NCBI RefSeq assembly: GCF_963664735.1
Contig: NZ_OY761553.1
Span: 4,647,001 to 4,711,000 of the forward strand
DNA from: an uncultured Cohaesibacter sp.
GTDB taxonomy: Bacteria > Pseudomonadota > Alphaproteobacteria > Rhizobiales > Cohaesibacteraceae
Direction of reading: 5' to 3'
Length of the DNA stretch: 64,000 nt
The notes beneath the pieces were generated by a model. It searched no databases and was not told where the DNA came from. It saw only the letters and a list, made by a program, of their open reading frames with translations. Positions 40,875-50,837 of the stretch are shown here, piece after piece. The translations under genes were made by a program, and so were the position numbers. The first letter of the stretch is position 1. Each line of letters begins with the position of its first letter.

Positions 40875-41903
40875 GTGTTTATCAAGCGCATCAGGTCTTG
40901 GGCGATCCGGGAAAATCTTGTTACTGACGAGCAGCATTATCTCAATCGCAGGAGCTTTCTTAAAGGCTCTTCGCTTTTGATTGGTGGCGCGGCCTTTGGT
41001 CTTGCTGGCTGCGACGATGGCCTCAAGAGTGAAGCGCTCGAACGTGGCGAAGATGGCTCACTTAGCCAGATAACGGGTACGTCTGATTTCAAGGATCCGA
41101 CGTCGGATCTCTACCCCGCCTTGCGCAACGACGCTTACAAGGTACAGCGAGCCCTGTCTTTAGAGGACTATACGGCACGCTACAATAATTTCTACGAATT
41201 CGGCTCTCACAAGCAAATTGCAAATGCTGCCCAGCGGATGCAGATCCGCCCCTGGACCGTGACCATCGACGGCATGGTTGAAAAGGAAATGCTGCTGGAT
41301 ATCGACAAGCTCATCCGATCTATGGAGCTTGAAGAGCGCATCTATCGCCACAGATGCGTCGAGGCTTGGGCGATGACCATTCCATGGACAGGTTTTCCTC
41401 TTGCGGATTTGGTGCGCTTGGCCAAGCCCTTGTCTGGTGCCAAGTATATTCGCATGGAGACGTTTCAAAATTCCGATTGGGCCAGCGGGCAAAAGCAGGT
41501 TTGGTACCCATGGCCTTATAGTGAAGGTGTGACGATGGAAGAGGCAATGAATGAACTTGCCTTCCTTGTGACCGGCGTTTATGGCAAGCCCGCCGCCAAT
41601 CAGTTTGGGGCGCCGCTACGCCTCGCCTTGCCGTGGAAATATGGCTTCAAGTCGATCAAGTCGATTGTGCGCTTCACCTTTACCGATAAACGCCCCAGCA
41701 GCTTTTGGGAACAGTTGGCCTCTAAGGAATATGGCTTTTGGGCGAATGTGAATCCCGAGGTTCCCCATCCTCGCTGGAGCCAGGCCAAGGAACGGTTGTT
41801 GGGAACCAATGAGACGGTGCCCACGCGGCTCTTCAACGGCTATGGTGAGCAGGTTGCGCATTTATACAAAGATCTTGGCAAGACCGAGATGCTTTATCGC
41901 TAA
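40875..41903 (+). CDS. msrP: Protein-methionine-sulfoxide reductase catalytic subunit MsrP
   Basis: MsrP is a periplasmic molybdopterin enzyme that repairs oxidised methionines in envelope proteins. The 342-residue precursor has a twin-arginine signal (NRRSFLKGSSLLIGGAAFG), the molybdenum-ligand cysteine region YRHRCVEAWAMTIPWTGFPL and the C-terminal RWSQAKERLLG. I start at the GTG at 40875 (fMet-FIKRIRSW), typical of the family, with a G-run upstream; the frame is open to an ATG at 40794. Its usual partner, the heme membrane protein MsrQ, is not next to it. Confidence 0.9.
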   Translation: MFIKRIRSWAIRENLVTDEQHYLNRRSFLKGSSLLIGGAAFGLAGCDDGLKSEALERGEDGSLSQITGTSDFKDPTSDLYPALRNDAYKVQRALSLEDYTARYNNFYEFGSHKQIANAAQRMQIRPWTVTIDGMVEKEMLLDIDKLIRSMELEERIYRHRCVEAWAMTIPWTGFPLADLVRLAKPLSGAKYIRMETFQNSDWASGQKQVWYPWPYSEGVTMEEAMNELAFLVTGVYGKPAANQFGAPLRLALPWKYGFKSIKSIVRFTFTDKRPSSFWEQLASKEYGFWANVNPEVPHPRWSQAKERLLGTNETVPTRLFNGYGEQVAHLYKDLGKTEMLYR

Positions 41904-42150
41904 TCGAGTTTCGGGACGCATTTCTTCTCAAGCAGGATCGTTTGCGGCTGTCTGGTTCGACAGAGGCCAACTGGTCCTATGGACGTAAACTTGCGTTCTT
42001 GCGTAAGTGTTTTTTCAAATGAAACCACTTGGTGTGGAGCTGGGAAGATTTTATTCAGATTTGACAAAACTGCATGACAACAAATGTTGAATAAATGGTC
42101 ATGCCTAATATTTAATCAATTTTTCTGATTGTTGCTGGCTGAGCTGCGGA
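41904..42150. other. Intergenic stretch, nothing recognised
   Basis: The first 247 bases of the 538-base gap between msrP and the LysR gene hold no visible gene or clear site; the rest of the gap is described in the ncRNA, promoter and hairpin entries. Confidence 0.5.
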
Positions 42151-42288
42151 AAGAAAAAAAGCCGGACCGAAGTCCGGCTTATAAAGTTTTTCCGCACAAA
42201 AGTGCGGAGCAATCACCTTCCAGAGGGGAACAGCTGGCTACAAACATCGTCACAGGGAGGAGGTTAGTAACGATTATTGCCTTCAGCT
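42151..42288 (-). ncRNA. Candidate small regulatory RNA with anti-Shine-Dalgarno loop (AbcR/cuckoo-like)
   Basis: Three features line up on the minus strand. A promoter (42295-42323) predicts a start near 42288. A stem-loop at 42246-42274 (ATCGTTAC with GTGACGAT) displays CCTCCTCCC in its loop, the complement of a strong ribosome-binding site. The RNA would then continue through a second C-rich motif (TTCCCCTC), a CCGCAC/GTGCGG hairpin (42192-42207), and end at a 9-bp GC-rich terminator with seven Ts (42154-42180). Length is about 130 nt. It lies just downstream of an LsrB/VtlR-type gene; in Brucella, VtlR activates the sRNA abcR2, and AbcR RNAs use such anti-Shine-Dalgarno loops. The homology is inferred from structure and context, not alignment. 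Confidence 0.65.
42154..42180 (-). terminator. Rho-independent terminator of the sRNA candidate
   Basis: On the minus strand AAGCCGGAC-TTCG-GTCCGGCTT is a perfect 9-bp stem with a UUCG loop, followed by TTTTTCTTTCC. Confidence 0.85.
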
Positions 42289-42294
42289 GAGGCA

Positions 42295-42323
42295 TATATG
42301 CCTATTAAATAGTCGTTTTTCAA
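42295..42323 (-). promoter_or_regulatory. Sigma-70 promoter of the sRNA candidate
   Basis: On the minus strand TTGAAA (42318-42323) and CATATA (42295-42300) are exactly 17 bases apart. The predicted start is about 42288. Confidence 0.6.
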
Positions 42324-42382
42324 GAACCTCAGGTGCAGTCCTGTTATGCGGAATGTGCATGCCTATAGGGAATGTACTAATA

Positions 42383-42408
42383 CACCCATGAGCTTTCACT
42401 CATGGGTG
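42383..42408 (-). terminator. Hairpin after the LysR gene
   Basis: CACCCATGAG and CTCATGGGTG form a perfect 10-bp stem with a 6-base loop 34 bases after the LysR stop. There is no T tract, so it may stabilise the 3' end or stop transcription with help. Confidence 0.4.
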
Positions 42409-42441
42409 CAATATAAATTTCCGAAATGGTGATAAATAGGG

Positions 42442-43332
42442 TCAATAATGCCAGCTGGCGGCTTTTGACAGCAGAAAATCCCGCACTGCATTAATGCGCA
42501 TCGAGTTTCTCAATTCTGCGGCATACACAAAATATGTCTCGAAGCTTGGCATTTCCACACTAGGCAAAAGCTGAATCAGCTCATCGCGCGGGTGAACCAC
42601 ATAATCGGGAAGAATCGCTATGCCCGCGCCGCGCATCACCGCATTGCGGATGCCCAACAGGTTGTTCACCTTGAGAGCCATCTCGCGCTTCTTGCCAGGA
42701 GGCATTTGCGCGGTCTCGAGCCAGTTGACATCTTTGAGGTAGTTTGGATGGTTTTCACCAAAGCAGATAAGGCGATGCTGTTCCAGCTCATCCATAGAGC
42801 GCGGCTGGCTGAATTTTTTCAGATAGCTTGCTGATGCATATAAATGGAAGTGCACCGTGAACAGCTTTCTCTGAATGAGATCCGGCTGCGTCGGCTGGTG
42901 CAGGCGAATGGCGACGTCTGCCTGTCGCATGCCAAGATCAAGGTCGTCATTCTCAAGCAACAGGTTGAGCGAAATGCCCGGATAGAGCTCAAGAAATTCG
43001 GCCAGATGCTGGGTGAGCCAGGCCGATCCGAGGCCAACCGTCGTGGTAACGCGCAATTCGCCGGTTGGCTTTTCCTTGGAGTCTGTCAGGTGCGTGCGCA
43101 CCGTCTCCAGCTTCATGAGAACATCGTGTGCCGTGCGATAGAGCAGCTCGCCCTGCTCGGTCAGAATAAGCCCGCGCGCATGTCGGTGAAAAAGGGTTAC
43201 GCCAAGATCGGATTCAAGTGCGCTCACCTGTCTGGAAATAGCGGATTGGCTCATATGTAATTTGTCACCGGCGTGCGTGAAGCTGCCAGCGTCGGCGGCC
43301 GCATGAAATATGCGTAGTTTGTCCCAATCCAT
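42442..43332 (-). CDS. lsrB: LysR-family regulator, LsrB/VtlR type
   Basis: The 296-residue protein begins MDWDKLRIFHAAADAGSFTHAG with the helix-turn-helix LHMSQSAISRQVSALESDLG and the HARGLILTEQGELLYR wing typical of the alphaproteobacterial LsrB/VtlR group, followed by a periplasmic-binding-like effector domain. In Sinorhizobium, LsrB controls oxidative-stress and surface-polysaccharide genes; in Brucella, VtlR is needed for virulence and activates an sRNA. Only one cysteine is visible (HRLICFGENH). It lies downstream of trxB in the same direction, 213 bases away, which fits a redox role. The symbol is assigned by similarity from memory. Confidence 0.8.
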   Translation of the reverse strand: MDWDKLRIFHAAADAGSFTHAGDKLHMSQSAISRQVSALESDLGVTLFHRHARGLILTEQGELLYRTAHDVLMKLETVRTHLTDSKEKPTGELRVTTTVGLGSAWLTQHLAEFLELYPGISLNLLLENDDLDLGMRQADVAIRLHQPTQPDLIQRKLFTVHFHLYASASYLKKFSQPRSMDELEQHRLICFGENHPNYLKDVNWLETAQMPPGKKREMALKVNNLLGIRNAVMRGAGIAILPDYVVHPRDELIQLLPSVEMPSFETYFVYAAELRNSMRINAVRDFLLSKAASWHY

Positions 43333-43545
43333 TCTTTCCTCCGGCTGAATTGCCTTCGGGGCAATTCATGTTGATGTCTGATTCTTCGAGAGCCTTTATG
43401 AGCCGTAGTCGGCATAGCTCAAATGGTATGCGTTTGGGCTACGCCAGATATGCGGATTCAAGCGTAGCCCTTAGTCTAAGAAGTTTCAAACGCAAAACAA
43501 GATAGTCGGAGGTCTTAAACAGTTATTTTTAGACAAAACCCGTTA

Positions 43546-44490
43546 TTATTCAGCGTCTTCTTGTTCGGCCAGATAGCGTTCGGCCTCAAGAGCTGCCATG
43601 CAGCCCATGCCAGCAGCTGTTACAGCCTGTCGATATTTGTCATCTGTGACATCTCCGGCGGCAAAAACGCCCGGAATCGATGTCATTGTCGAATCAGGAG
43701 CGGTCCAGATATAGCCGTTTTCCTTCATCTTCAGCGTGTCTTTGAACAGCTCAACTGCGGGTGCGTGGCCAATGGCGACAAAGATGCCATCTGCCGTGAT
43801 TTCCGAAATCTCACCGGTCTTGACGTTGCGCAGCTTGGCGCCGCTTACGCTGGGAGGAAAGCCTTCCTTGCCGACAAATTCCTCAACCACCGTGTCCCAG
43901 ATAACCTCAATCTTGGGGTTCTTCTCAAGGCGGTGTTGTAGAATTCTCTCCGCTCGGAATTCATCTCGGCGATGAATGACGGTTACCTTGCTGGCGTGGT
44001 GGGTCAAATAAAGAGCTTCTTCCACGGCAGTGTTGCCGCCGCCAATGACCAGCACTTCCTTGCCGCGATAGAAAAAGCCATCACAGGTCGCGCAGGCAGA
44101 AATGCCGAAGCCTTTGAACTTCTCTTCTGTTTCCATGCCCAGCCAGCGAGCCTGGGCTCCTGTGGCGATGATGATGCTGTCTGCGGTATATTCCGTGCCG
44201 GAATCGCCGACGGCTTTATACGGGCGTGAGGACAGGTCTACGCTTGTAATGATATCGGATACCAGATTGGTTCCGACATTCTTGGCCTGCGCTTTCATTT
44301 GTTCCATCAGCCACGGCCCCTGAATCTCTTCAGCAAACCCCGGATAGTTTTCCAGCTCAGTGGTAATGGTCAGCTGACCACCTTCCTGCATGCCAGCGAC
44401 AAGCGTTGGTTCAAGCATGGCGCGGGCAGCATAAATGGCGGCTGTGTAACCTGCCGGTCCAGAGCCAATGATCAAGACTTTGCTATGCAT
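43546..44490 (-). CDS. trxB: Thioredoxin-disulfide reductase
   Basis: TrxB reduces thioredoxin with NADPH. The 314-residue flavoprotein has the FAD motif VLIIGSGPAGYTAAIYAAR, the redox-active pair Cys133-Cys136 (SACATCDGFFYRG), the NADPH site VLVIGGGNTAVEEALYL and the C-terminal GVFAAGDVTDDKYRQAV. It follows an ELM1-like gene by 60 bases and precedes the LysR gene. Confidence 0.95.
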   Translation of the reverse strand: MHSKVLIIGSGPAGYTAAIYAARAMLEPTLVAGMQEGGQLTITTELENYPGFAEEIQGPWLMEQMKAQAKNVGTNLVSDIITSVDLSSRPYKAVGDSGTEYTADSIIIATGAQARWLGMETEEKFKGFGISACATCDGFFYRGKEVLVIGGGNTAVEEALYLTHHASKVTVIHRRDEFRAERILQHRLEKNPKIEVIWDTVVEEFVGKEGFPPSVSGAKLRNVKTGEISEITADGIFVAIGHAPAVELFKDTLKMKENGYIWTAPDSTMTSIPGVFAAGDVTDDKYRQAVTAAGMGCMAALEAERYLAEQEDAE

Positions 44491-44550
44491 CGGAGTATCT
44501 TTCTTTGGTGGCGGCGCGCGATGCGGAGTTCACTCCGGCACGCCAATCCT

Positions 44551-45510
44551 TCAGGTAGGGTTTAGCAAATGGCGGATTTCATCTGCTATTACTTCTGTTG
44601 AATCTATGGTGGGGCGGGTGCCTGTTTCAAGAGGGCAGGGCAGAAGTTTGACGAATGGTTGTTGAATGAGCTGATTGATTGTCTGTTTTAGCTTCTTTGG
44701 ATAGGAATCCGGTTCAAAAATATACACCGGAGCCTCCGTCGCCAGCACATCAGAGAGCATGGAGTGAGAATCAGCGGAGACAATGATGGCATCAGCCAGC
44801 GCCAGCATTGAGAAATACGGATTGTCACCCTTTTCATTCCAGATCCAGTGTGGGCGAGGCTGCAGAGCTTTCTTGACTGCCATTTTCAAATGGGCCGGTG
44901 TCCGACGTGAGGGGGTCACCATGACAGACATGTTTGCGGGCAAGTCATGCTGAAGAAAAGACGCCAGTCTCCGAGAGGCTTTTTCTCCAAACTTTTCCTT
45001 TTTCGTGTCTCCTCCGAGAATAAGGGCAAGGCGCGGTGCAGGGAGGTGGAGCAGCTCCTGCTGAGCATATATGCGCGCCTCCTTCAATCTTGCGCTCGTG
45101 AGGCGATTTGGGCCGGTCAGAGTGACGATGGTTTTGCTGCCGCGACGCTTGTCGTGAAAGGGAACCCAGACAAGATCTGCATTGAGGCGGGGGGTTCTCG
45201 GGTCCTTCAGAAAAGCTGTAATTGTTCTTGGGCTGATCTGCTTGAGCTTATGCAGATAGGCTACGGCTCTTCGCCCTGATGCAATGGCGACGTCCGGGTA
45301 GGGGCCATGGAGCGGGGAAGAGGAATTAAGGGGATTGTCTTTCAAGGGGATCGGACCATAGGGCATAAACCATACCCAAGGCGCACTCGGGGAGACATGT
45401 CGCGTTTCAATTTGTCCATTCAGGCGCTCAGCAACGCTCAGGCACTGATTCTCATCGCCCGCTTTGCCGTCGCTTAAAACCCAGATTTTTAAGCCTTCTT
45501 GGCTTGTCAC
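44551..45510 (-). CDS. ELM1-like (DUF1022) protein
   Basis: The 319-residue protein matches the family named after plant mitochondrial-fission protein ELM1: IWVLSDGKAGDENQCLSVAERL at the N-terminus, a GPNRLT block, GGDTKKEKFG and a late SADSHSMLSDVLATEAPVYIFEPD. The fold resembles glycosyltransferase family B enzymes, so the bacterial members may be sugar transferases, but function is unknown. It is divergent from the Lrp gene. Confidence 0.8.
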   Translation of the reverse strand: MTSQEGLKIWVLSDGKAGDENQCLSVAERLNGQIETRHVSPSAPWVWFMPYGPIPLKDNPLNSSSPLHGPYPDVAIASGRRAVAYLHKLKQISPRTITAFLKDPRTPRLNADLVWVPFHDKRRGSKTIVTLTGPNRLTSARLKEARIYAQQELLHLPAPRLALILGGDTKKEKFGEKASRRLASFLQHDLPANMSVMVTPSRRTPAHLKMAVKKALQPRPHWIWNEKGDNPYFSMLALADAIIVSADSHSMLSDVLATEAPVYIFEPDSYPKKLKQTINQLIQQPFVKLLPCPLETGTRPTIDSTEVIADEIRHLLNPT

Positions 45511-45660
45511 TTCTGTTCTCCCAAATTGTGTGATCTTTTCAAATAATTCACAGAAATGTTAATCTGTGTCCTAAATAGACAAAGAAATATGTCTAAACTT
45601 TCCAGAAACTGCCAATTAGCGCTATGATCCTTTGCATATGAGCGCTATACCTTAGTACAG

Positions 45661-46188
45661 ATGGTAGGCTCACTTTCTCATGAGCTTCTCGAAAATAAGA
45701 GACCTTTTGCCTTGAAAGCAAGACTTGATCCAATTGACTGGAAGATCCTGAAAGAGCTTCAGGATGACGGACGTATCACAAACGTAGAGTTGGCGCGACG
45801 TGTGGGGATTTCTGCTCCGCCTTGCTTGCGTCGCGTGCGTGCTCTTGAAGAAGCCGGAATCATCAAGGGCTATCGCGCCATTGTTGATGAAAAGCAGATC
45901 GGTTTTGATGTTACCGCCATTGCTATGGTCGGGCTGCATAGTCAGGCCGAGGCGGATCTTGTTGCGTTTGAAGAGCGTGTCAGGGCTTGGCCACAAGTTC
46001 GTGAATGCTACATGCTTTCAGGGGATATCGACTTTGTCTTGCGTTGTGTCTCGCCAGACCTGCAGGCTTTTCAGTCCTTTGTCATCAATGAGCTGACATC
46101 TGCTCCCAATGTGGATAGCGTACGCACGTCGCTGACCATTCGTTTGAGCAAGAATGCTCCCAATGTTCCGATCAATCTTGGCGATTAG
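45661..46188 (+). CDS. Lrp/AsnC-family transcriptional regulator
   Basis: The 175-residue protein has an N-terminal helix-turn-helix (LDPIDWKILKELQDDGRITNVELARRVGISAPPCLRRVRALEEAGIIKGYRA) and a C-terminal RAM ligand domain (ECYMLSGDIDFVLRCVSPDLQAFQSFV). The first 17 residues before KARLDPID are unusual for the family, and a TTG at 45712 would give the normal N-terminus; neither start has a strong ribosome site. It ends at a strong terminator. Confidence 0.85.
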   Translation: MVGSLSHELLENKRPFALKARLDPIDWKILKELQDDGRITNVELARRVGISAPPCLRRVRALEEAGIIKGYRAIVDEKQIGFDVTAIAMVGLHSQAEADLVAFEERVRAWPQVRECYMLSGDIDFVLRCVSPDLQAFQSFVINELTSAPNVDSVRTSLTIRLSKNAPNVPINLGD

Positions 46189-46215
46189 GGTTGTTTCGGA
46201 TAAATGCAAGGTTTT

Positions 46216-46250
46216 AAAAGCGCATTGCTTTTTGCTCAATGCGCTTTTTG
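46216..46250 (+). terminator. Terminator after the Lrp gene
   Basis: AAAAGCGCATTG and CAATGCGCTTTT form a perfect 12-bp stem with a 9-base loop, ending in TG. Adjacent A and T runs allow function for the convergent greA as well. Confidence 0.85.
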
Positions 46251-46289
46251 TTTGTCCCGCTTTTGGGGCAGGCAGGCCGATTAGGCTTG

Positions 46290-46763
46290 CTAGATGTATT
46301 TGACTGCCAAAATCTCGTAGGATTTGGAACCGCCCGGAGCCGTTACTTCAACGGAATCTTCGACCTGTTTGCCAATCAAGGCACGGGCTATCGGAGAAGA
46401 CAGGGAAATCTTGCCTTTTTTTAGATCGGCTTCCACATCACCTACGATCTGATAGGTTTTCTCTTCGTCAGTGTCTTCGTCAACCAGAGTAACGGTTGCA
46501 CCAAATTTGATGGTGTCGCCGCTCATTTTGGAGACGTCGATCACTTCCGCACGAGAAAGCTTGTCTTCCAGCTCGGAAATGCGGCCTTCGTTGTGGCTCT
46601 GCTGCTCCTTGGCTGCATGATACTCGGCATTCTCTGAAAGGTCACCATGGGCGCGTGCCTCGGAAATCGCCGCAATGATGCGTGGGCGTTCTTCGCTGCT
46701 GCGTTGTTTCAATTCTTCGCTCAGAGCCTGATATCCGGCTGGCGTCATTGGGATTTTTTCCAT
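46290..46763 (-). CDS. greA: Transcription elongation factor GreA
   Basis: GreA rescues backtracked RNA polymerase by stimulating transcript cleavage. The 157-residue protein has the N-terminal coiled coil with the acidic tip [20 protein letters not shown] and the C-terminal FKBP-like domain ([23 protein letters not shown]). Length is standard. It follows carB by 120 bases, with a hairpin between. Confidence 0.95.
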   Translation of the reverse strand: MEKIPMTPAGYQALSEELKQRSSEERPRIIAAISEARAHGDLSENAEYHAAKEQQSHNEGRISELEDKLSRAEVIDVSKMSGDTIKFGATVTLVDEDTDEEKTYQIVGDVEADLKKGKISLSSPIARALIGKQVEDSVEVTAPGGSKSYEILAVKYI

Positions 46764-46819
46764 AGCCTTCGGAAAGCCTCCTGCTTCAAACGGGGCCCCA
46801 GCCCCACAAAAAAGTTAAG

Positions 46820-46850
46820 CGTCCCGAAGGCTTCGTGCCTTCGAGACGCA
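46820..46850 (-). terminator. Hairpin between carB and greA
   Basis: A 13-bp stem with one mismatch (GCGTCcCGAAGGC with GCCTTCGaGACGC) and a 5-base loop. On the minus strand it is followed by TTAACTTTTTTG, so it is probably a terminator for carB. Confidence 0.65.
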
Positions 46851-46883
46851 CATGAATAACTGGCGAGAGAACCCTCTCGCTAA

Positions 46884-49800
46884 TCAGGAGAAATAGTCCT
46901 GTAGAGGCCGGACTTCAATATCTCCCTTCTTATAAGCCTCGATCCCTTGCGCGGCTGCCAGAGCCCCTGCAACGGTCGTATAATAGGGTACTTTATGCAA
47001 AAGTGCCGCGCGGCGCAAATCCCGGCTGTCGGAAATTGCTTTTGCGCCCTTGGTTGTGTTGAAGACAAGGTGCACCTGGCCATTCTTAAGAGCATCGACG
47101 ATATGAGGCCGACCCTCAAGCATTTTATTTATTTTTTCGCACTCAATTCCGTTTTCCGCAAGAAAACGCTGGGTTCCGCCCGTTGCGATGATGCGGAAAC
47201 CAACATTTTTGAGGCGACGGACTGCCGGCAGGATCGCTGGCTTGTCATCATCCTTGACGGAAATGAAGGCTGTACCGCTTGACGGAACCTGAGTGCCTCC
47301 GCCCAGCTGTGACTTGGCAAAGGCGACCGGGAATTCTTTATCCAGCCCCATGACCTCACCGGTCGAGCGCATTTCCGGGCCGAGAATGGTATCAACACCC
47401 GGGAAGCGGGCAAACGGGAAGACGGCTTCCTTGACAGCGATGTGGTTGAGCTTGTCCATTTCAACTTTGAAGTCGCCCAGCTTCTCTTTCGTCATTACGC
47501 GGGATGCGATCGACGCGATCGGCTTGCCGACTGCTTTGGCAACAAACGGAACCGTTCTGGATGCGCGCGGGTTGACTTCAATAACGTAAATGTCGCCCTC
47601 TTTGACGGCGAACTGAACGTTCATCAAACCAACGACATTCAGAGCCAGAGCCATGGCTTCGGTCTGGCGTCTCAACTCGTCCTGAATGTCCTGCGACAAA
47701 GAATAAGGTGGCAGGGAGCAAGCTGAGTCGCCGGAGTGAATGCCAGCTTCCTCAATATGCTCCATGATACCGCAAACGACGACTTTTTCGCCATCGCAAA
47801 GAGCATCGACGTCCACTTCAATGGCATTTTCAAGATAGCGGTCAAACAACAGCGCGTTGCTTGCCAAAACAGCATTGATCTGACCGGTTTTGTCGTTCGG
47901 ATATTTCAGGCGAATATCCGGTGGTACAAGCTCTGCCAAAGTCAGCTGGATATATTTCTCAAATGCCTCAGGGGTGCGCACGATTTCCATCGCCCGGCCA
48001 CCAAGCACATAGGATGGACGCACAACAAGCGGCAGGCCGATCTGGTCGGCAACGATGCGTGCCTGTTCGATGGAATAGGCGATGCCGTTTTCTGGTTGTT
48101 TCAGATCCAGCTGATGCAGAAGCTTCTGGAAACGGTCACGGTCTTCTGCCAGATCAATGGCGTCCGGTGACGTGCCCAGAATTGGAATGTCGGCATCCTG
48201 CAAGGCCTGAGCGAGTTTCAGTGGCGTTTGGCCACCAAACTGCACGATAACGCCGACCAGTTCGCCATTTTCCTGCTCCTTGCGCAGGATCTCGATGACA
48301 TCTTCTGCTGTCAGAGGTTCGAAATAGAGGCGATCAGAGGTGTCATAGTCGGTTGAAACCGTTTCCGGGTTACAGTTGATCATGATGGTCTCATAACCTG
48401 CATCGGACATGGCGAAGCAGGCATGGCAACAGCAATAGTCAAACTCGATACCCTGACCGATACGGTTCGGACCTCCGCCCAGAATGGCAACTTTCTTGCG
48501 ATCAGACGGCATGGCCTCAGAAGCAGGAGCGCCGTTGAAGGGCAGCTCGTAGCTTGAATACATATAGGCGGTAGGCGAGGCAAATTCCGCAGCGCAAGTG
48601 TCAATGCGCTTGAAGACCGGACGGACATCAAGCTCATAGCGCAGATCGGATACTTCCTTGGCGCTTATATCAGCAAGCTCGGCCAGACGGTTATCCGAGA
48701 AGCCCATGCTTTTCAGTTTGCGCAGATTGTGGGCGTCTTTTGGAAGACCATGGGCGCGTACCCGTTCTTCCATGTCGATAATGCCTTGAAGCTGTTCAAG
48801 GAACCAAGGATCATATTTGCAGGTTTCGAAAATCTGCTCATGGCTGACACCGAGGCGGATCGCCTGAGCGATCTTGAGAAGACGGTCAGGTGTTGCCTTT
48901 GCCAGCGCAGCGCGGATGGCGTTTTTGTCGTCACCCTGGCCCAGTCCTTCAATCTCGACTTCGTTAAGACCTGTGAGCCCAGTTTCAAGGCCGCGCAAGG
49001 CTTTCTGCAGAGATTCCTGGAATGTGCGGCCAATAGCCATCACCTCGCCTACAGACTTCATGGCTGTGGTCAGGTTTGGCTCGGCGCCGGGGAACTTCTC
49101 GAATGCAAAGCGCGGAATCTTGGTTACGACATAATCGATAGAAGGCTCAAAGGATGCCGGTGTTGCTCCGCCGGTGATGTCGTTCTCCAGCTCGTCCAGA
49201 GTATAACCAACGGCGAGCTTGGCGGCGACCTTGGCGATCGGGAAGCCGGTTGCCTTGGATGCCAAAGCCGAGGAGCGCGATACGCGCGGGTTCATTTCAA
49301 TGACGATCAAGCGGCCGTTTTCAGGATTGATGGAAAACTGGACGTTGGAGCCGCCGGTTTCAACCCCGATTTCGCGCAGAACTGCCAATGAGGCGTCGCG
49401 CATGATCTGGTATTCTTTATCCGTCAGCGTCAGGGCCGGTGCGATGGTAATCGAATCGCCCGTGTGGACGCCCATCGGATCAAGGTTTTCAATGGAGCAG
49501 ATGATGATGCAGTTGTCATTCTTGTCGCGAACAACCTCCATCTCATATTCTTTCCAGCCGATGATGCTCTCTTCAACCAGCACTTCGGTGGTTGGAGAAG
49601 CATCAAGGCCACGCTCGATGATTTCGAGATATTCTTCGCGGTTATAGGCCACACCGCCGCCGGTGCCGCCCATGGTGAAGGACGGGCGCATGATCGCTGG
49701 CAGACCAACAACTTCGAGAGCTTCGAGAGCTTCGGGAATGTTGTGCGCCAATCGGGAGACTGGAGTGTCAAGGCCGATCTTGTTCATCGCTTCACGGAAC

Positions 49801-50192
49801 AGCTCGCGGTCTTCAGCCTTGTCGATTGCTTCGGCGGTAGCACCGATCATTTCGACATTGTATTTCTCCAGAACCCCCATCTTGCGCAAGGACAGTGCGC
49901 AGTTCAGGGCCGTCTGTCCGCCCATCGTGGGCAGGAGGGCGTCCGGGCGTTCTTTCTCAATGATCTTGGCAACGATCTCAGGCGTGATCGGTTCGATGTA
50001 AGTCGCATCCGCCATGTCAGGATCGGTCATGATCGTTGCCGGGTTCGAGTTGACCAGGATTATGCGGTAGCCTTCTTCTCGGAGCGCCTTGCAGGCTTGT
50101 GTTCCGGAATAGTCGAACTCGCAGGCCTGACCAATAATAATGGGTCCGGCACCGATGATGAGAATGGATTTAATGTCTGTCCGCTTTGGCAT
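46884..50192 (-). CDS. carB: Carbamoyl-phosphate synthase large subunit
   Basis: CarB makes carbamoyl phosphate from bicarbonate, ATP and the ammonia delivered by CarA, for pyrimidine and arginine synthesis. The 1102-residue protein has the duplicated ATP-grasp halves: [20 protein letters not shown] at the N-terminus and [20 protein letters not shown] in the middle, each followed by [11 protein letters not shown] or [10 protein letters not shown], plus a C-terminal MGS-like regulatory domain ([14 protein letters not shown]). Its partner carA lies upstream but is separated by a 1-kb regulatory cassette. Confidence 0.97.
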   Translation of the reverse strand: MPKRTDIKSILIIGAGPIIIGQACEFDYSGTQACKALREEGYRIILVNSNPATIMTDPDMADATYIEPITPEIVAKIIEKERPDALLPTMGGQTALNCALSLRKMGVLEKYNVEMIGATAEAIDKAEDRELFREAMNKIGLDTPVSRLAHNIPEALEALEVVGLPAIMRPSFTMGGTGGGVAYNREEYLEIIERGLDASPTTEVLVEESIIGWKEYEMEVVRDKNDNCIIICSIENLDPMGVHTGDSITIAPALTLTDKEYQIMRDASLAVLREIGVETGGSNVQFSINPENGRLIVIEMNPRVSRSSALASKATGFPIAKVAAKLAVGYTLDELENDITGGATPASFEPSIDYVVTKIPRFAFEKFPGAEPNLTTAMKSVGEVMAIGRTFQESLQKALRGLETGLTGLNEVEIEGLGQGDDKNAIRAALAKATPDRLLKIAQAIRLGVSHEQIFETCKYDPWFLEQLQGIIDMEERVRAHGLPKDAHNLRKLKSMGFSDNRLAELADISAKEVSDLRYELDVRPVFKRIDTCAAEFASPTAYMYSSYELPFNGAPASEAMPSDRKKVAILGGGPNRIGQGIEFDYCCCHACFAMSDAGYETIMINCNPETVSTDYDTSDRLYFEPLTAEDVIEILRKEQENGELVGVIVQFGGQTPLKLAQALQDADIPILGTSPDAIDLAEDRDRFQKLLHQLDLKQPENGIAYSIEQARIVADQIGLPLVVRPSYVLGGRAMEIVRTPEAFEKYIQLTLAELVPPDIRLKYPNDKTGQINAVLASNALLFDRYLENAIEVDVDALCDGEKVVVCGIMEHIEEAGIHSGDSACSLPPYSLSQDIQDELRRQTEAMALALNVVGLMNVQFAVKEGDIYVIEVNPRASRTVPFVAKAVGKPIASIASRVMTKEKLGDFKVEMDKLNHIAVKEAVFPFARFPGVDTILGPEMRSTGEVMGLDKEFPVAFAKSQLGGGTQVPSSGTAFISVKDDDKPAILPAVRRLKNVGFRIIATGGTQRFLAENGIECEKINKMLEGRPHIVDALKNGQVHLVFNTTKGAKAISDSRDLRRAALLHKVPYYTTVAGALAAAQGIEAYKKGDIEVRPLQDYFS

Positions 50193-50477
50193 CGTTTTTC
50201 GCGCTCACGTCAAGGCACTGCTCACCCTTGGTAAAAGAGGAGCTTGGCCGTTGCTGGTCGGGGTGTGCAGATGAGATTTGGATCGCTATAGCGAAATATT
50301 GATCATTTTGCCATAGGCAAAGGGCGTTTTTTTGTCTCTATCTTGCACTTTTTCGGATGATTGTTTGGCTGAGCCCAACAAATATCCAATTAATTGTCGA
50401 GATCGAGGCTTTCTACGTGTTTTCTGGGGAAAATACGTAGTGGTGATTTGTCGTGAAGCAACCGAGTCTTGTGTGAC

Positions 50478-50786
50478 CTACTCAACGGCTTCTTCTCTGG
50501 GGATATCTGACTGGATATCTGACAGGGGCTCGATCAGGGTGTCTTCTCGGTTTTTATATTCCGAGGTGTCATATTTATTGACGATTACCCCGTCAAAATC
50601 GGAAATCCCGATTGTCAAAGCATAACAAGCAAGACGCACTGATTTAGGAATGGTCACAGCCTTCCCATCTCGATTGCCCTTCTCGTAATACTGAATCATT
50701 CGCTTTTTCAAGCCGAGCAATTCGGCTGCGTCTTTTTGTTTGAGTCCCATTTCTTTCCGCCAGGCGCGAAACTGCTCTGCGGACAT
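50478..50786 (-). CDS. XRE-type helix-turn-helix repressor
   Basis: The 102-residue protein has a helix-turn-helix of the XRE/Cro type (FRAWRKEMGLKQKDAAELLGLKKRMIQYYEKGNRDG), then RLACYALTIGISDFDG and an acidic tail. It lies between carB and carA in the same direction. The ATG at 50786 gives the usual family start, but the frame stays open to a GTG at 50822 and a TTG at 50843, and no start has a strong ribosome site. Three matched palindromes lie immediately upstream, so it is probably an autoregulated repressor. The region looks AT-richer than the car genes, which suggests an inserted cassette. Confidence 0.75.
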   Translation of the reverse strand: MSAEQFRAWRKEMGLKQKDAAELLGLKKRMIQYYEKGNRDGKAVTIPKSVRLACYALTIGISDFDGVIVNKYDTSEYKNREDTLIEPLSDIQSDIPREEAVE

Positions 50787-50837
50787 GGAGACATCTTTTT
50801 GTTTTTGTTCAGTTTTTGGCACGGCTAACTTCTTATT

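Noticed and set aside
49464-50234. Open frame antisense to carB
   Set aside because: carB is certain on the other strand and the antisense product lacks motifs or a ribosome site.
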